A stretch of DNA of 64,000 nucleotides from JACCSI01 sp035575715 (GCA_035575715.1 DATLXN010000007.1:65054-129053), one strand, 5' to 3'; counted from the stretch's first letter, positions 35,689 through 45,318 are shown. The notes: generated from the letters alone by a model not told the origin. Translations and numbers: made by a program.

Positions 35689-36924
35689 TTAGAAGTGAAC
35701 CCGCAGGCCGCCCCACAGCAGGTAGTTGCTCTTGATGTCGTCGGCGTTATCGAGGAACGCGCGACCTTCACCGAGGAAGTAGTAGCGGCGCGTGCCGGTG
35801 TTGGCACCGAGCGGCACACCGAAGTGAGCCAGCACGGCGGGGGTGCGCGTATCGCTACGCGTGAAGTCCCAGAAGGACAGGCCGGCGCCGACGAAGGCGC
35901 TGCGCGCGCCGAAGTACTTGTTCACTTCGACATCGACGAACCCAGCATGTTCGCGGACTTCGTCGTCGTCATCGGCATTGCGCAAGCTGAGCGCGATACC
36001 GACGCCAGCGGCGATTTCCACGTCGTTCGAGAAGCGCTTGGCGAGGCCAGCCTTGAGGCCGAGCAACGGCGAGCACTGACCGAATTCGAGGTTGGTGCCT
36101 TCGATCGGGCGGACGCGGCGTTCTTTACCGGCCAGCACGTCTATGAAGAAGGGGCTGTCCACAGCCATGACAACCGGCGCCGGCGGGGGCGGAGGAGGCG
36201 GTGGCGGCGGCGGCGGCGGTGGTGGCGGCGGCGGTGGCGGCGGTGGCGGCGGTGGCGGTGGAACGGGCCTCGGCGCCGGAGGCGGCGGCGGTGGCTCGGT
36301 CACGTTCATCAACGACAAGTTGCCGCAGGGCTTCGGGACGACGAAGGTGTAGGTCCGGTTGTTAGCCGCGACACGGAACAGGAATGCCTTAAATGGCTGT
36401 CGGCCTGCCCACCTAAACCGGATGATCCGGTCCGGGGTACGGTTGCCACGGCGAATGTTCGGCCGGTAGGCCATCCACTCGAGCGTGTCGCCGACGGCAA
36501 AATCGCATTCCACCACGGTGCCCACTTCGGGCATCGCGCTGCTGCATGAGCCGGCGGACATCGTCGGGGTCGAGTTGGTCAAGGCGGCCAATACCGCGTC
36601 AGTTGTCTCGGAAATGCCGGCATCGCTCAGCACCTTCCGCACATCGTCGGTAATGCCGCGCGCTCTGGCCATGCGATTCAGGCTGGCCACATTGGTAAGC
36701 GCCGGTCGATAGAACGACGTCGAGCCGCCGAGGCGGCGGGCGTTACGGTAGCCATCAGCACTCTGAGTCTGGCTCTGGGGCTGCCTCGGGTTCTGAGGCT
36801 GCCTCTGACTCTGGGGCTGCGCTGACGCAACGGAAGCGGAAAGGAACGTGACCGCTATTAAGGCGGTACACGCGCGCGCCACGGCCGCGGGGCCGAGCCG
36901 CACACTGGGGCGGGTCATCTGCAT
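35689..36924 (-). CDS. Proline-rich outer-membrane beta-barrel protein
   Basis: About 411 residues from ATG 36924, which has GGAGA five bases upstream. Signal peptide (about 1-33), a Gln/Pro repeat (QSQRQPQNPRQPQSQ), a domain with CSSAMPEVGTVVECDFAVG, a proline tract of roughly 30 residues, then a C-terminal barrel-like region of alternating strands ending in an aromatic residue (LLWGGLRVHF), the usual outer-membrane insertion signal. The polyproline may span the periplasm. Function unknown. Confidence 0.7.
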   Translation of the reverse strand: MQMTRPSVRLGPAAVARACTALIAVTFLSASVASAQPQSQRQPQNPRQPQSQTQSADGYRNARRLGGSTSFYRPALTNVASLNRMARARGITDDVRKVLSDAGISETTDAVLAALTNSTPTMSAGSCSSAMPEVGTVVECDFAVGDTLEWMAYRPNIRRGNRTPDRIIRFRWAGRQPFKAFLFRVAANNRTYTFVVPKPCGNLSLMNVTEPPPPPPAPRPVPPPPPPPPPPPPPPPPPPPPPPPPPPPAPVVMAVDSPFFIDVLAGKERRVRPIEGTNLEFGQCSPLLGLKAGLAKRFSNDVEIAAGVGIALSLRNADDDDEVREHAGFVDVEVNKYFGARSAFVGAGLSFWDFTRSDTRTPAVLAHFGVPLGANTGTRRYYFLGEGRAFLDNADDIKSNYLLWGGLRVHF

Positions 36925-37330
36925 ATGGGTCTCCGACTGTTCATCGCGAACAGTGCAAGTGGTAGTTCGGGGTCGCAAGTAAAGCACAGCTGCGGCGTTG
37001 CATGTCCCGTGCCGGGTGAACGAGGGCGATCTACGGATGGGGTGGATGAGATTCACTCCCCTGTCATGTCGGCACGAGAGTGCGCGTCCTGCAGGGCCTT
37101 GAGGTCCATCTTACCCGTTTTGCAACGGGGCGCATTCCGGCGCGGGCTTCGCCGGCTCGGGATCCTGCATCACTTGCCCAAAAAGGTCTGCGCGATTGCC
37201 AGGACGACCGTGCGTGATGGCGGCTTCGGCATCACCGACAAACCAAAGAAAGGTGGTGACCAGTGGCGCGGCGATTGTCATTGCGCGTGTGGCGCGTTGC
37301 GCTTACATTCACGCCTATTTGGAGCATGCA
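36925..37330. other. Divergent intergenic region
   Basis: About 400 bases between the barrel gene and the NHL genes, expected to hold two divergent promoters. A 56-codon reverse frame at 37111-37281 begins like a signal peptide (MTIAAPLVTTFLWFVGDAEA) but has no ribosome site or known family; I do not call it a gene. Confidence 0.4.
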
Positions 37331-38413
37331 ATGAAACGTGGCGTGACTTGGTCTCTCAGCACGGCCGCCCTGGCCGGCGCTGTCTCACTGCTCTTCCAAC
37401 CGGTCGCGGCGCAGACCCGCGCGACGGCAACCAACGTGCCGGTGATTCCGCACGAAGCAGCGCCGAATTTTTTCACGCACCCGCCGGGGATCTACACCGG
37501 CGAGAACATGGGGATTGCCAGCAACTCCAAAGGCAATCTTTACATCTACCATCGGGCCTACGAGACGCGCCTGTTCGAGTACACGCCCCAGGGCCACTTC
37601 GTCCGTGAGATCGGTCGCGGCAATTACGGCTTTTCTTTCGCCCACTCGGTACGGGTCGATGCCCAGGACAACATCTGGGCAGTTGACGAGGGCACCGACA
37701 TGCTGATCAAGTTCAGCCCCGAGGGCAAAGTCCTGATGACGATTGGCCGGCGTGAAGATCCGGTCGAGATGCTCGCGAACATGCCCGGCACTGGCCGATT
37801 TCATGGCCGCAATGCCAAATACCGGTTCGGCCGTCAGACCGACGTCGCCTTCGATCAGCAGGGCAACATTTTCGTGTCTGACGGCTACTTCGACGCCCGG
37901 GTCGTGAAATACGACAAGAATGGCCGATTCATCAAGGCCGTGGGCACGCGCGGCAATGGCAACTTGCAGTTCAACACCCCCCATTCCATCGCCACCGACT
38001 TCCAGGGCAACGTCTATGTCGGCGACCGCGGCAATGCCCGTGTCCAGGTGCTCGACAACGACCTTAATTGGAAGGCGAACTATCCCAACGTCGGCAACCC
38101 GTGGGCAGTCTGCGTGTCGGGCGGACCGGGACCGAAGAACCCCGGCAAACAATACCTCTACTCGTCCAACTCGTGGCAGGACAGCGCCCCTGCCGCCGGT
38201 GCCGAGTTCACCGGCGAGGTCTACAAGATGGAACTTGACGGCACCATCATCGGAAAATTCGGCCGGGCCGGCAAAGCCGCCGGCGAATTCGCGACCATTC
38301 ATCAAATGGATTGCCGCGACCCGGATGTGATCTATACCGCCGAGATCAACAACTGGCGGTCCCAGAAGATCTTGTTGAAGCCGCAAGCGATGAAGCCCAC
38401 GGTGCAGGAGTAA
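37331..38413 (+). CDS. Secreted NHL-repeat beta-propeller protein (copy 1)
   Basis: A 360-residue exported protein: signal peptide (about 1-25, ending AAA) and a six-bladed NHL-type propeller with blades such as HSVRVDAQDNIWAVDEG, DVAFDQQGNIFVSDGY and SIATDFQGNVYVGDRGN. The family resembles peptidyl-alpha-hydroxyglycine alpha-amidating lyases, but lyase activity is not shown. ATG 37331 is preceded by GGAG. Its stop overlaps the start of a paralogue by one base (TAATG). Confidence 0.85.
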   Translation: MKRGVTWSLSTAALAGAVSLLFQPVAAQTRATATNVPVIPHEAAPNFFTHPPGIYTGENMGIASNSKGNLYIYHRAYETRLFEYTPQGHFVREIGRGNYGFSFAHSVRVDAQDNIWAVDEGTDMLIKFSPEGKVLMTIGRREDPVEMLANMPGTGRFHGRNAKYRFGRQTDVAFDQQGNIFVSDGYFDARVVKYDKNGRFIKAVGTRGNGNLQFNTPHSIATDFQGNVYVGDRGNARVQVLDNDLNWKANYPNVGNPWAVCVSGGPGPKNPGKQYLYSSNSWQDSAPAAGAEFTGEVYKMELDGTIIGKFGRAGKAAGEFATIHQMDCRDPDVIYTAEINNWRSQKILLKPQAMKPTVQE

Positions 38414-39510
38414 TGGCGATGGCAAACAGCTTCAAAGTGGTCGTCGCTTCGGCAGTCCTCGCCTGCAGTGGCCTGCTGGTCGCGCAGGCACAGGTGCCCG
38501 AACTGATCTTCGACACCAATGTCGATGTCCTTAAGACGCCGACTGACGTGTTCGTCGGCGAAGTCGGCGGTGTCGGCGCCAATTCGAAGGGGCAGATTTT
38601 CGTTTACACCCGCACCGGACATCCGTACGCCACGTTGGGCGACAACCGGACGTTCTCGCGTGGCGGCTCGCGGCTGTTTCAGTTCGACGCCAACGGCAAG
38701 TTCATGCGTGAACTCGGGCAGGACGTCTACGGGTTCAATGCGGCGATCGGGCTACGCGTCGATCCGCAGGACAACGTGTGGACGATCGATGAGGGCGCTA
38801 ACCAGGTCGTCAAATTCGACACTGAGGGGCGCGTGGCGCTGGTGCTTGGACGCAAGCCGGAAACGATCGCTGTCAGGCCTGCCCCACCGCCGGCGGCCGC
38901 AGTGCCTCCCACGACGGTCGTACCAGGCGGCGGCCCGGCGCGGCTGCCCGGATCCGGAATCCCCGGATCGGGCTTCAGCCGGCCAACCGATGTCGCGTGG
39001 GACCGCGCCGGCAACATCTACGTGGCGGACGGGATTGGTGCCAACGATCGCGTCGCCAAGTTCGACAAGGACGGTCGCTTCATCAAGCATTGGGGTTCGA
39101 CCGGCAAGGGCCCAAGCCAGTTCGATGGGGTCAAAGCCCTGGCCATCGATGCGCAAGGCAACGTCTACGCCGCTGACGCCGGTAACAAACGCATCCAGGT
39201 CTTCGACGCCGAGGGCACGTTCAAGTCCGAGTTCGGCAACGTCGGTACCCCGCGCGCGATGTGCATCACTCGCGGCGCGACGCAGCATCTCTACATCTCG
39301 CACGCCGGTGACGAAGATGGGATGAACGATGCGGCGATCTATAAGGTGCAGCTGGACGGCAAGGTCGTCGGGAAATTCGGCGCCGCGGGCAAGCTGCCGA
39401 AAGAATTTGGCCTGGCCAATTCAATCGACTGCCGCAACGACAACGAGCTGCTGGTCGGCGAAATGACCAACTGGCGCGTCCAGCGTGTCACGCTGCGGCG
39501 GGATCCCTGA
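38413..39510 (+). CDS. Secreted NHL-repeat beta-propeller protein (copy 2)
   Basis: A 365-residue paralogue of the preceding gene, with a signal peptide (about 1-25) and blades GLRVDPQDNVWTIDEGA, DVAWDRAGNIYVADG, ALAIDAQGNVYAADAGN. A Pro/Ala/Gly-rich insert of about 30 residues interrupts the middle. Translationally coupled to copy 1 through TAATG, so the two are probably made together. Ligand or substrate unknown. Confidence 0.85.
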   Translation: MAMANSFKVVVASAVLACSGLLVAQAQVPELIFDTNVDVLKTPTDVFVGEVGGVGANSKGQIFVYTRTGHPYATLGDNRTFSRGGSRLFQFDANGKFMRELGQDVYGFNAAIGLRVDPQDNVWTIDEGANQVVKFDTEGRVALVLGRKPETIAVRPAPPPAAAVPPTTVVPGGGPARLPGSGIPGSGFSRPTDVAWDRAGNIYVADGIGANDRVAKFDKDGRFIKHWGSTGKGPSQFDGVKALAIDAQGNVYAADAGNKRIQVFDAEGTFKSEFGNVGTPRAMCITRGATQHLYISHAGDEDGMNDAAIYKVQLDGKVVGKFGAAGKLPKEFGLANSIDCRNDNELLVGEMTNWRVQRVTLRRDP

Positions 39511-39609
39511 TCCCTGTTCCCTGATCCCTGTTTAAAAAACGTTATCTTGCAATCTGCGTTAATCTTGTATCTGCGTTCCATCTGCGTTTTCATCTGTTTC
39601 ATCTGCGTT
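39503..39609. repeat. ATCCCTG and ATCTGCGTT direct repeats
   Basis: The spacer before ychF contains ATCCCTG at 39503, 39510 and 39524, then ATCTGCGTT at 39552, 39569, 39580 and 39601. These short direct repeats are A/T-richer than the coding DNA and may be slippage products or binding sites for a regulator of ychF. Confidence 0.55.
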
Positions 39610-39619
39610 CCCCAACATC

Positions 39620-40723
39620 ATGCTCAGAGCTGGAATCGTTGGTCTACCCAACGTGGGTAAGTCCACGTTGTTCAACGCCGTCACCCGTACGCGCAAAGCG
39701 GAAGCGGCCAACTATCCTTTCTGCACCATCGATCCCAATGTCGGGATTGTCAGCGTGCCCGATGCCCGCCTGAAGGACTTGCAGCGTATCGCCAAGACCA
39801 ACGTGGTGATTCCGGCAGCGATTGAATTCGTCGACATCGCCGGCCTGGTCAAAGGCGCGAGTCAGGGTGAAGGGCTGGGTAACAAATTCCTCACCCACGT
39901 CCGCGAGGTCGACGCGATCATCCAGGTCGTCCGCTGCTTCGAGAGCGAGGACGTCCATCACGTCACCGGGCGCGTCGACCCGATCAGCGATATCGAGGTG
40001 ATCAACACCGAACTGATGCTGGTCGATCTGGATTCGGTCAAGAAGCGTCGCGAACGGGTGGCCAAGGAGGTCAAGCGGGGCGACAAAGTGGCGGCGGCCG
40101 AAGAAGCGGTGCTGGCCAAGCTCGAACAGGCGCTCGATGCCGGCAAGCCGGCCTTATCGGTGGCGCTGTCTCCGGACGAACGCGCGCTATCACGACCGCT
40201 CTTCCTGTTGACTGACAAGCCAACGATCTTTGCCTGCAACGTCAAGGAGACCGACCTCGCCACTGCCGAGACCAATCAGTACGTGGTGCAGGTCCGCGAT
40301 TACGTGCGCACTCATCTGGCGTGCGAAGCGATTGTGATCAGCGCGCAGATCGAAAGCGACCTCGTTGATCTCGAGCCGGACGAAGCGGACGCGTTTCTCA
40401 AAGAGCTGGGCGTCGAAGAGAGCGGTATCGGCGCGCTCATTCGCTCGACGTATCACCTGCTCGGCCTGCAGACGTATTTCACCGCCGGTGAAAAAGAAGT
40501 CCGGGCCTGGACCATTCGTCGTGGCGACACTGCCCCGCAGGCGGCCGGCGTCATCCATTCGGATTTCGAACGCGGCTTCATCAAGGCGGAGACCGTGTCC
40601 TACGACGACCTCGTGCGCTGCGGCTCCGTCGCCACCGCGCGCGAACAAGGCGTCTACCGCATGGAAGGCAAAGAATACGTCGTCGCCGACGGCGACGTGT
40701 TGCTGTTCAAGTTCAACGTGTAA
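39620..40723 (+). CDS. ychF: Redox-responsive ATPase YchF (Obg-family)
   Basis: A universally conserved OBG-family P-loop ATPase that binds ribosomes. The 367 residues have G1 GLPNVGKST (8-16), the YPFCTIDPN switch, a central coiled coil and a TGS-like C-terminus ending VADGDVLLFKFNV. Length and motif order match the family. It stands apart from its neighbours and has its own repeat-rich leader. Confidence 0.97.
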   Translation: MLRAGIVGLPNVGKSTLFNAVTRTRKAEAANYPFCTIDPNVGIVSVPDARLKDLQRIAKTNVVIPAAIEFVDIAGLVKGASQGEGLGNKFLTHVREVDAIIQVVRCFESEDVHHVTGRVDPISDIEVINTELMLVDLDSVKKRRERVAKEVKRGDKVAAAEEAVLAKLEQALDAGKPALSVALSPDERALSRPLFLLTDKPTIFACNVKETDLATAETNQYVVQVRDYVRTHLACEAIVISAQIESDLVDLEPDEADAFLKELGVEESGIGALIRSTYHLLGLQTYFTAGEKEVRAWTIRRGDTAPQAAGVIHSDFERGFIKAETVSYDDLVRCGSVATAREQGVYRMEGKEYVVADGDVLLFKFNV

Positions 40724-40757
40724 AGCGGCGCGGGCGCGCTGGTGATATAAAGCCCGC

Positions 40758-41900
40758 ATGGTCACCCGACGCGACTTCGTCAAAACCGCTTCCGCTATCG
40801 CCGCCGCGGCTCCCCTGTCAGCCCTTGCCCAATCTGCTGCCTCGCAGGCGCCGGCGATTCAACGCGGCGTTCGCCCGGTGGTCATTGCCGATTATTCCGG
40901 CTGGGAGTTCAAGAACGGCGGCGCCGAGAACGCCGTGCAGCGCGCGTTCCGGCTGATCACCGAAGGCAAGGACGTGCTCGACGCGCTGATCGCCGGCGTC
41001 AATATTCCAGAACTCGATCCGCTCGAGACTGGCATCGGTTACGGCGCACTGCCCAACGCTGACGGCGTCATTCAGCTTGACGCGTCGTGTATGCATGGAC
41101 CGAGCAAGCGCGCTGGCGCGGTTGCGTGTCTTGAAGGCGTGCGGACGCCGTCACTGGTCGCCAAGGCGGTGATGGATTACACCGATCATCATTTGCTGAG
41201 CGGTGAAGGTGCGCGCGAGTTCGCCCGCGCGATGGGCTTTGCGATTGAGCCGGATCTCAATACCGACAACTCGCGCCGACTGTGGCGGGAGTGGAAGCGC
41301 CGCATCGATCCCGAGCATTGGCTCGACCCCAACGGCAAGGAACGGCAGCGCCCAAGACATGAACGCGACCCCGGCTACGCGGCCGGCCTGTCGATGGTCC
41401 GCGACGGCTTGATTCGCGAAGGCAGCTTCTGGGGCACGATCAATTGCAATGGCCTCGGCCCGAACGGCGAGTTGTGTGGCGTCACGACGACCAGCGGGCT
41501 GGCGTGGAAGATTCCCGGTCGCACCGGCGACACCCCCATTCTCGGGGCTGGCCTCTATGTCGATAACGAAGTCGGCGCGGCCGGTTCGACCGGACGAGGC
41601 GAAGCCAATCTGTACAACCTGTCGTCGTTCCTGATCATTGAGTCGATGCGCCGCGGCATGTCGCCCAAAGACGCCGGGATGGAAGCGCTCAAGCGCATTC
41701 GCGCCAACACCGTTGAAGCGCGCCTGCTGAATGCCAAAGGCAACCCCAATTTCAACATTCGGTTTTTCGCACTCAACAAGCGCGGCGAATACGCGGGGGT
41801 CGCGATGTATCGCGCCGGTGAGAGCCAATTCGCGGTGTGCACCGAAAACGGCGCGCAGGTGCTCGATCTCGAGCCGCTTCTGCCCGGCACACCCACCTAA
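40758..41900 (+). CDS. Tat-exported glycosylasparaginase (N4-(beta-N-acetylglucosaminyl)-L-asparaginase)
   Basis: An Ntn-hydrolase that cleaves GlcNAc-Asn or related isoaspartyl bonds, matured by self-cleavage. The 380 residues begin with a twin-arginine signal (TRRDFVKTA), so the folded proenzyme is probably exported to the periplasm. The small-subunit side has GTINCNGLGPNGELCGVTTTSG and GRTGDTPILGAG, matching the family around the nucleophile threonine; the residues before that threonine (FWG rather than HD) are unusual and deserve checking. ATG at 40758. Confidence 0.85.
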   Translation: MVTRRDFVKTASAIAAAAPLSALAQSAASQAPAIQRGVRPVVIADYSGWEFKNGGAENAVQRAFRLITEGKDVLDALIAGVNIPELDPLETGIGYGALPNADGVIQLDASCMHGPSKRAGAVACLEGVRTPSLVAKAVMDYTDHHLLSGEGAREFARAMGFAIEPDLNTDNSRRLWREWKRRIDPEHWLDPNGKERQRPRHERDPGYAAGLSMVRDGLIREGSFWGTINCNGLGPNGELCGVTTTSGLAWKIPGRTGDTPILGAGLYVDNEVGAAGSTGRGEANLYNLSSFLIIESMRRGMSPKDAGMEALKRIRANTVEARLLNAKGNPNFNIRFFALNKRGEYAGVAMYRAGESQFAVCTENGAQVLDLEPLLPGTPT

Positions 41901-41943
41901 CGGCCAGGAGCTCGCCGACCAGGCCGTTGATCCGTCACCGCGG

Positions 41944-42420
41944 CTATGACAGGCCGGCGAGCGCGAGCGCGCCGTTGCCGGTGTGGACTCGACGCAGGTA
42001 GTCAATCTGGCCAAGGTGGTAATTGAGATGGCCGTTGATGTGAACCAGAAACTGCCGCGACGATAGCGACACACCGAGGACCTGTTCTGGAAACGGCGCG
42101 TTGAGGGTGTTGTCGGAAAGCTGTTCGACCACACCCGGAATGAACGCCGCGACGGCAGCCAGCCGCGCCACCAATTCTTGCTGTTCAACACCGCGGGCAT
42201 TGAACTCGAGCGGGCGATCTCGCGTGTAGGCAATTCGCCCGAGCTGACGGCCAATGTATTCGCGTAGGTTCCCTTCGAGATGCAGCGCGAGCGTCCCTGC
42301 CGCATTGGTGACGCCCGGAACTGTTTTCCACAGTGACTGGGTATCGGGGAACGCTTCGATCTCCTGCGTCAGCCGACGCAGGTCTCGTGAGAAGAGGGCT
42401 GCGAGTTCCTTGGACAGCAT
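41944..42420 (-). CDS. DinB-like/DUF1572 family protein
   Basis: A 158-residue four-helix protein of the DinB/YfiT-like superfamily, whose members use three histidines to bind a metal and often act as thiol-dependent transferases. Histidines occur in LALHLEGNLREYIG and LVHINGHLNYHLGQIDYLR, in the expected places. The ATG at 42420 is preferred over a TTG two codons upstream. Cofactor and substrate unknown. Confidence 0.8.
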   Translation of the reverse strand: MLSKELAALFSRDLRRLTQEIEAFPDTQSLWKTVPGVTNAAGTLALHLEGNLREYIGRQLGRIAYTRDRPLEFNARGVEQQELVARLAAVAAFIPGVVEQLSDNTLNAPFPEQVLGVSLSSRQFLVHINGHLNYHLGQIDYLRRVHTGNGALALAGLS

Positions 42421-42504
42421 CGTCAAAGCCTACACGGTGGTCCGCTAAACCCGGCAGCGCTGACTATCGCAGAGCCTAAAATCGACTGGGGGTATTCTGA
42501 CGTC

Positions 42505-43599
42505 ATGCTATTAACAGCCGTGCGCGCTGCGACGGTCGCGGTCGTCATGCTGCTCCACATCGGCGTCGGCATCGGTGGCCACGCCGAAGGCGAGCGTGCG
42601 CAGGAGTTCAGAGTCGCCAGCCATGACTTCGTCGTCAATGAGTTTAAATTTCAGAGCGGCGAGACGTTACCCGAGGTGCGGATCCACTACCGGACTATTG
42701 GAACTCCGGCGCGCGACGCGGCCGGAAGAATCAGCAACGCCATGCTCGTACTCCACGGCTCGAGCGGTGACTCTACCCAAGTGCTGGCTAATTCATTCAC
42801 CGACCCGCTGATCCATGCTGGCCAACCTTTGGACGCCAGGCAGCACTATCTGATTTTCCCGGACAACCTGGGCAACGGCCACTCCACCAAACCGAGCGAT
42901 GGATTGCGCGCGCGATTTCCCCGCTACGGCTACACCGATATGGTCGCGCTACAGCATCGCTTGATCACCGAACATCTCGGCATTGCGCGGCTGCGCCTCG
43001 TCATCGGCATCTCGATGGGCGGGATGCAGGCATGGATGTGGGGTGTGAAATATCCGCAGGCGATGGACGCTATCGTGCCAATCGCCGCGATGCCGACTGC
43101 GATCACCGGACGCAACCTGCTGTGGCGTTCAATACTCACGCAGGCGATTCGTAATGACCCGGAATGGAAGAACGGTGACTACACCAAGCAGCCCGCCGGC
43201 TTCCTCGCGATCATGCCGATGTTCGACATGTTGGTGCAGAGTCCGGCACGTCTCCAGGAGTCGATTGTCAGCCGCGACCGGGCACGCGCTCATCTCAAAG
43301 ACGTGCTCGACGAAACGCTCGAAGAAGACGATGCCAACAACATCCTGTATCGCTTCGAGTCGTCTTTCGACTACAACGTCGAACCGGTTCTGGAGCGCAT
43401 CGAGGCGCGGGTCCTGGCGATTCTCTTTGCCGACGACGAACTGAATCCGCCGGAGCTTGGCACGATGGAGCGGGTCATGCCACGCGTCAAGAACGGGCGA
43501 CTGGTCTTGATTCCAGCAGGACCGCAAACCGAAGGTCACCGCACGCAAGTCAAGGCCGCGGTGTGGCGCGAACATCTACGGGAGTTCTTGAAGAATTAA
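42505..43599 (+). CDS. Exported alpha/beta hydrolase (homoserine-acetyltransferase-like fold)
   Basis: A 364-residue serine hydrolase with an N-terminal signal-like helix (about 1-30). It shows VLHGSSGDS, the nucleophile elbow GISMGGMQAW, a late aspartate (LFADDELNPPE) and a C-terminal histidine (EGHRT). The layout resembles MetX-like acyltransferase-fold proteins, but true MetX is cytoplasmic, so this is probably a secreted esterase. It lies just upstream of nfo with a 9-base gap. Confidence 0.82.
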   Translation: MLLTAVRAATVAVVMLLHIGVGIGGHAEGERAQEFRVASHDFVVNEFKFQSGETLPEVRIHYRTIGTPARDAAGRISNAMLVLHGSSGDSTQVLANSFTDPLIHAGQPLDARQHYLIFPDNLGNGHSTKPSDGLRARFPRYGYTDMVALQHRLITEHLGIARLRLVIGISMGGMQAWMWGVKYPQAMDAIVPIAAMPTAITGRNLLWRSILTQAIRNDPEWKNGDYTKQPAGFLAIMPMFDMLVQSPARLQESIVSRDRARAHLKDVLDETLEEDDANNILYRFESSFDYNVEPVLERIEARVLAILFADDELNPPELGTMERVMPRVKNGRLVLIPAGPQTEGHRTQVKAAVWREHLREFLKN

Positions 43600-43607
43600 C
43601 ATGAGGC

Positions 43608-44519
43608 ATGCTTCGGATCGGCGCGCACATGTCGGTGGCGGGAGGAGTATCGAAGGCCGTTGAACGCGCCGTGATTCATCAGTGCGAAGCGATTCAGATC
43701 TTCGCCAAGAACGCCAGCCAGTGGCGCGCCACACCCCTCGATGCCGTAGAGGTCAGGAAATTCCGCCGCCTGATCGACGACAACCACATCTTCCCCGCCG
43801 TGTCCCATGCGAGCTACCTGATTAACCTCGCGACGACCGATCCGTCGCTGCGCGCCTTATCGATTGAATCATTGATCGATGAACTCGACCGCGCTCATGC
43901 GCTGGGCTTGCTGGGCGTGGTGATTCATCCCGGGACATGCACGGCCGGCAGCGAAGACGATGGCTTACGACTGATTGCCGAGGCCGTCCGCACCGCCTTC
44001 AAGGCGCGGCCGCGACGCAAGACGATGGTGCTGTTCGAGCACACGGCCGGGCAGGGACGATGCCTGGGGCATCGATTTGAGCACCTCGCGGCAATCATCG
44101 ATCACTTGGACGGCTCACCACGGGCGGGCGTATGTCTCGATACCTGTCACCTCCTGGCTGCCGGCTACGACATCGTCACTGGTCATGGTTACGAGCAGAC
44201 CTTTCGCGACTTCGAGCGGCTCGTCGGACTCGACCGCCTGCGGGTCTTGCACGGCAACGATTCGAAGCGCGCCTGCGGCAGCCGTGTCGATCGGCACGAA
44301 CACATTGGCGGTGGACATGTCGGACTCGAGCCGTTTCGTCGATTGATGCACGACCCGCGTTTCGATGGCCTGCCAATCCTGATCGAAACCGAGAAGTCGC
44401 CGGATTGCAGCAAGCCGAATCGCATCGTGGCCGATCCACTCGACGTGCAGAATCTCAATGCGCTACGCGCGCTCAGGAACGGCTCCCGAGAACGCGTCAG
44501 TCGCCGCCAGACCCCTTGA
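43608..44519 (+). CDS. nfo: Endonuclease IV (AP endonuclease)
   Basis: A zinc-dependent apurinic/apyrimidinic endonuclease for base-excision repair. The 303 residues start MLRIGAHMSVAGGVSKAVE, with the family metal ligands in VIHPGTC, LFEHTAGQG, VCLDTCHLLAAGYD, LHGNDSKRACGSRVDRHEHIG and IETEKS. Length is normal with a short C-terminal tail. The 3' end overlaps the convergent zinc-ribbon gene by 23 bases. Confidence 0.96.
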   Translation: MLRIGAHMSVAGGVSKAVERAVIHQCEAIQIFAKNASQWRATPLDAVEVRKFRRLIDDNHIFPAVSHASYLINLATTDPSLRALSIESLIDELDRAHALGLLGVVIHPGTCTAGSEDDGLRLIAEAVRTAFKARPRRKTMVLFEHTAGQGRCLGHRFEHLAAIIDHLDGSPRAGVCLDTCHLLAAGYDIVTGHGYEQTFRDFERLVGLDRLRVLHGNDSKRACGSRVDRHEHIGGGHVGLEPFRRLMHDPRFDGLPILIETEKSPDCSKPNRIVADPLDVQNLNALRALRNGSRERVSRRQTP

Positions 44520-45171
44520 ACTGCTCATCCTCGTCCGCGAATAGCACATTGAAACTGGTCAGCGAGCCGTAGCAGCCGGTGATGTAGGTCTGTAACTTCA
44601 CCTTGGCTTCGTTCGGCAATTCCGATGAATTGACGTGCTGTTCGAGCGTGCGCAGTCGATTCCGCAGCATGACGACCTTGTGAAAGAAGGTCTCAATCGG
44701 CCAGCTCTTCTCCTGTAAACCGGCGGTCCCTGGCCGCAGCACCAGCGTGCCGCCCCGCCACTTGTCCGCCGGGGCGACGGCGCTGACGCCCGCCTCCTCA
44801 CGAATGATGCGCCGCAATAGCAACTCGAGATCGGCACTGGTATCCACTGACATCTGCGGGGCGGTCCTTTCGCGATCACTGACGAGGGGGAACACTCGTG
44901 CCGGGGCTGGTGGCGGAACCGGCGCTCGGTCTCGAGTGGCTGTGGCTGCCGGTGATCGCTCGTGTGCCGGCAGGTCGACCCGGTCCGACGCCGGACCGGA
45001 CGTCTCGACCCGTGGTCCGCCGCGATAGTTATGCTCACTGCGGCAGTAGCCGCAGACAACGCGCATCGGGTGGCCGTTGGCGTCGGACGCCACGACGGTA
45101 TGCATGCGGTCGGTCTTGCAGGCCCGGCAGTAGTCCTCGATCGACTCGCCGGCGCGATAGGCGCGGGACAT
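44497..45171 (-). CDS. Zinc-ribbon protein of unknown function
   Basis: A 224-residue protein. The N-terminus has two cysteine pairs (YCRACKTD and VCGYCRSEH, residues about 14-45) forming a probable zinc ribbon; a long disordered Pro/Arg-rich middle follows; the C-terminal 110 residues are helical (WPIETFFHKVVMLRNRLRTLEQHV...YITGCYGSLTSFNVLFADEDEQF). I do not recognise the family. Divergent from the globin gene with about 150 bases between. Confidence 0.6.
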   Translation of the reverse strand: MSRAYRAGESIEDYCRACKTDRMHTVVASDANGHPMRVVCGYCRSEHNYRGGPRVETSGPASDRVDLPAHERSPAATATRDRAPVPPPAPARVFPLVSDRERTAPQMSVDTSADLELLLRRIIREEAGVSAVAPADKWRGGTLVLRPGTAGLQEKSWPIETFFHKVVMLRNRLRTLEQHVNSSELPNEAKVKLQTYITGCYGSLTSFNVLFADEDEQFKGSGGD

Positions 45172-45318
45172 GGTCTGAAATCATCACTCGACCACGGCTC
45201 AATCGGGTAATTTCGCCAGATAGCAGGCCGTGGCGCCGGCCCCCCTTCCCCGTCGGGAAAATCCTTACGGCTGTGCTTGCCAAGCGGGCAATGAACAGGA
45301 CAAGCTGAGCAAGCCGAG

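Noticed and set aside
37061..37130. C-terminal remnant of an acyl-CoA synthetase on the minus strand (a KTGKMDLKAL-like stretch)
   Set aside because: Only about ten residues resemble the family tail; too little to support a relic.
37111..37281. Reverse-strand 56-codon frame with a signal-peptide-like start
   Set aside because: No ribosome site, family or neighbour support; composition of the region alone could produce it. Mentioned only in the intergenic entry.
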